Assembly (NCBI GenBank): GCA_946482375.1 | Contig: CAMLRH010000168.1 | Location: 1-6,047 of the forward strand | Reading direction: 5' to 3' | Origin: an uncultured Caulobacteraceae bacterium | GTDB lineage: Bacteria > Pseudomonadota > Alphaproteobacteria > Caulobacterales > Caulobacteraceae | Length of the DNA: 6,047 nt | Program-made: the position numbers and the translations under genes | In this document: piece after piece, positions 5,625 through 6,047 of the stretch | Position numbering within the stretch: position 1 is the first letter of the stretch | Layout of the letters: every line of letters begins with the position of its first letter | Notes under the pieces: generated by a model | The model's database searches: none | Told to the model about the DNA's origin: nothing | The model's input: only the letters and a program-made list of their open reading frames with translations

Positions 5625-5630
5625 CCTGCG

Positions 5631-6047
5631 ATGAAGAGACCGGACGGAACCTGGGACAAGTCCAAGCTGCCCAGCCGCCATGTGACGGAGGGCCCGGCGC
5701 GGGCGCCGCACCGCTCCTACTATTACGCCATGGGCCTCGGCACGCGCGAGATCGCCCAGCCGTTCGTGGGCGTGGCCTCCTGCTGGAACGAGGCGGCGCC
5801 GTGCAACACCGCCCTGATGCGCCAGGCCAACGCGGCCGCGCAGGGGGTCAAGAACGCCGGCGGCACGCCGCGCGAGTTCTGCACCATCACCGTCACCGAC
5901 GGCATCGCCATGGGCCACGAGGGCATGCGCTCCTCGCTCGCCAGCCGCGAGGTCATCGCCGACTCGGTCGAGCTGACCATGCGCGGCCACGGCTATGACG
6001 CGCTGGTCGGCATCGCCGGCTGCGACAAGAGCCTGCCCGGCATGATG
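5631..6047 (+). CDS. ilvD: Dihydroxy-acid dehydratase, N-terminal part (runs off right edge)
   Basis: The first 139 codons of an enzyme of about 570 residues. IlvD dehydrates 2,3-dihydroxyisovalerate and 2,3-dihydroxy-3-methylvalerate to the 2-keto acids in valine, leucine and isoleucine synthesis (and pantothenate via ketoisovalerate), in the cytosol. Visible signatures are SCWNEAAPCNTAL (50-62), TITVTDGIAMGHEGMRSSL (85-103), SREVIADSVE (105-114) and AGCDKSLPGMM (129-139). By comparison with the mycobacterial and plant [2Fe-2S] enzymes, C58 and C131 are cluster ligands, D90 and D132 bind Mg2+, and K133 is the lysine that is carbamylated. The E. coli [4Fe-4S] type has a different sequence at the first cysteine. 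The third cysteine ligand lies outside the window. The ATG at 5631 follows a GGAGG by six bases. Sugar-acid dehydratases are paralogues, but these motifs fit IlvD better. Confidence 0.93.
   Translation, partial: MKRPDGTWDKSKLPSRHVTEGPARAPHRSYYYAMGLGTREIAQPFVGVASCWNEAAPCNTALMRQANAAAQGVKNAGGTPREFCTITVTDGIAMGHEGMRSSLASREVIADSVELTMRGHGYDALVGIAGCDKSLPGMM

Noticed and set aside
5425..5665. Open frames on both strands across the repeat element next to ilvD.
   Set aside because: They consist mostly of translated palindrome (Pro, Gly, Arg and Ser runs), lack credible starts, and overlap the ends of well-supported genes.

Overview
The window is ordinary chromosomal DNA from a high-GC bacterium. Codon third positions are almost all G or C. 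Two kinds of compound palindromic intergenic repeat, an NorM-type MATE exporter and a [2Fe-2S]-type IlvD point to an alphaproteobacterium, most likely Caulobacterales (Caulobacter, Phenylobacterium or Brevundimonas). That placement comes from memory of such genomes and not from a search. I see no tRNA, rRNA, CRISPR array, insertion sequence, phage gene or origin.

Layout: (1) the 5'-proximal 272 codons of a YeiB/DUF418-type membrane protein on the minus strand, running off the left edge; (2) a 174-base divergent intergenic region; (3) a complete NorM-like MATE transporter on the plus strand, ending in an intrinsic terminator whose hairpin overlaps the stop codon; (4) a palindromic repeat of about 99 bases in the convergent gap; (5) a minus-strand GTG-started DUF429-like protein of unknown function and, 57 bases upstream of it, a CurA-like NADPH-dependent quinone/enone reductase, possibly one transcript; (6) an 84-base divergent gap holding an AAAC-N4-GTTT dyad of the kind TetR regulators bind; (7) a plus-strand short Gfo/Idh/MocA oxidoreductase; (8) a repeat of about 113 bases with 24-base terminal inverted repeats; (9) the first 139 codons of ilvD, preceded by a possible nine-codon leader ORF and a small hairpin that covers the ilvD Shine-Dalgarno sequence.

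The genes do not form an obvious pathway. They look like unlinked housekeeping and accessory functions: export, enone detoxification, sugar-type dehydrogenation and branched-chain amino acid synthesis. I found no strong evidence for a new multi-gene system. The points most worth a second look are the 5' region of ilvD, the two structured repeats, the candidate TetR-type operator, and the DUF429-like protein with its RNase-H-like acidic motifs.
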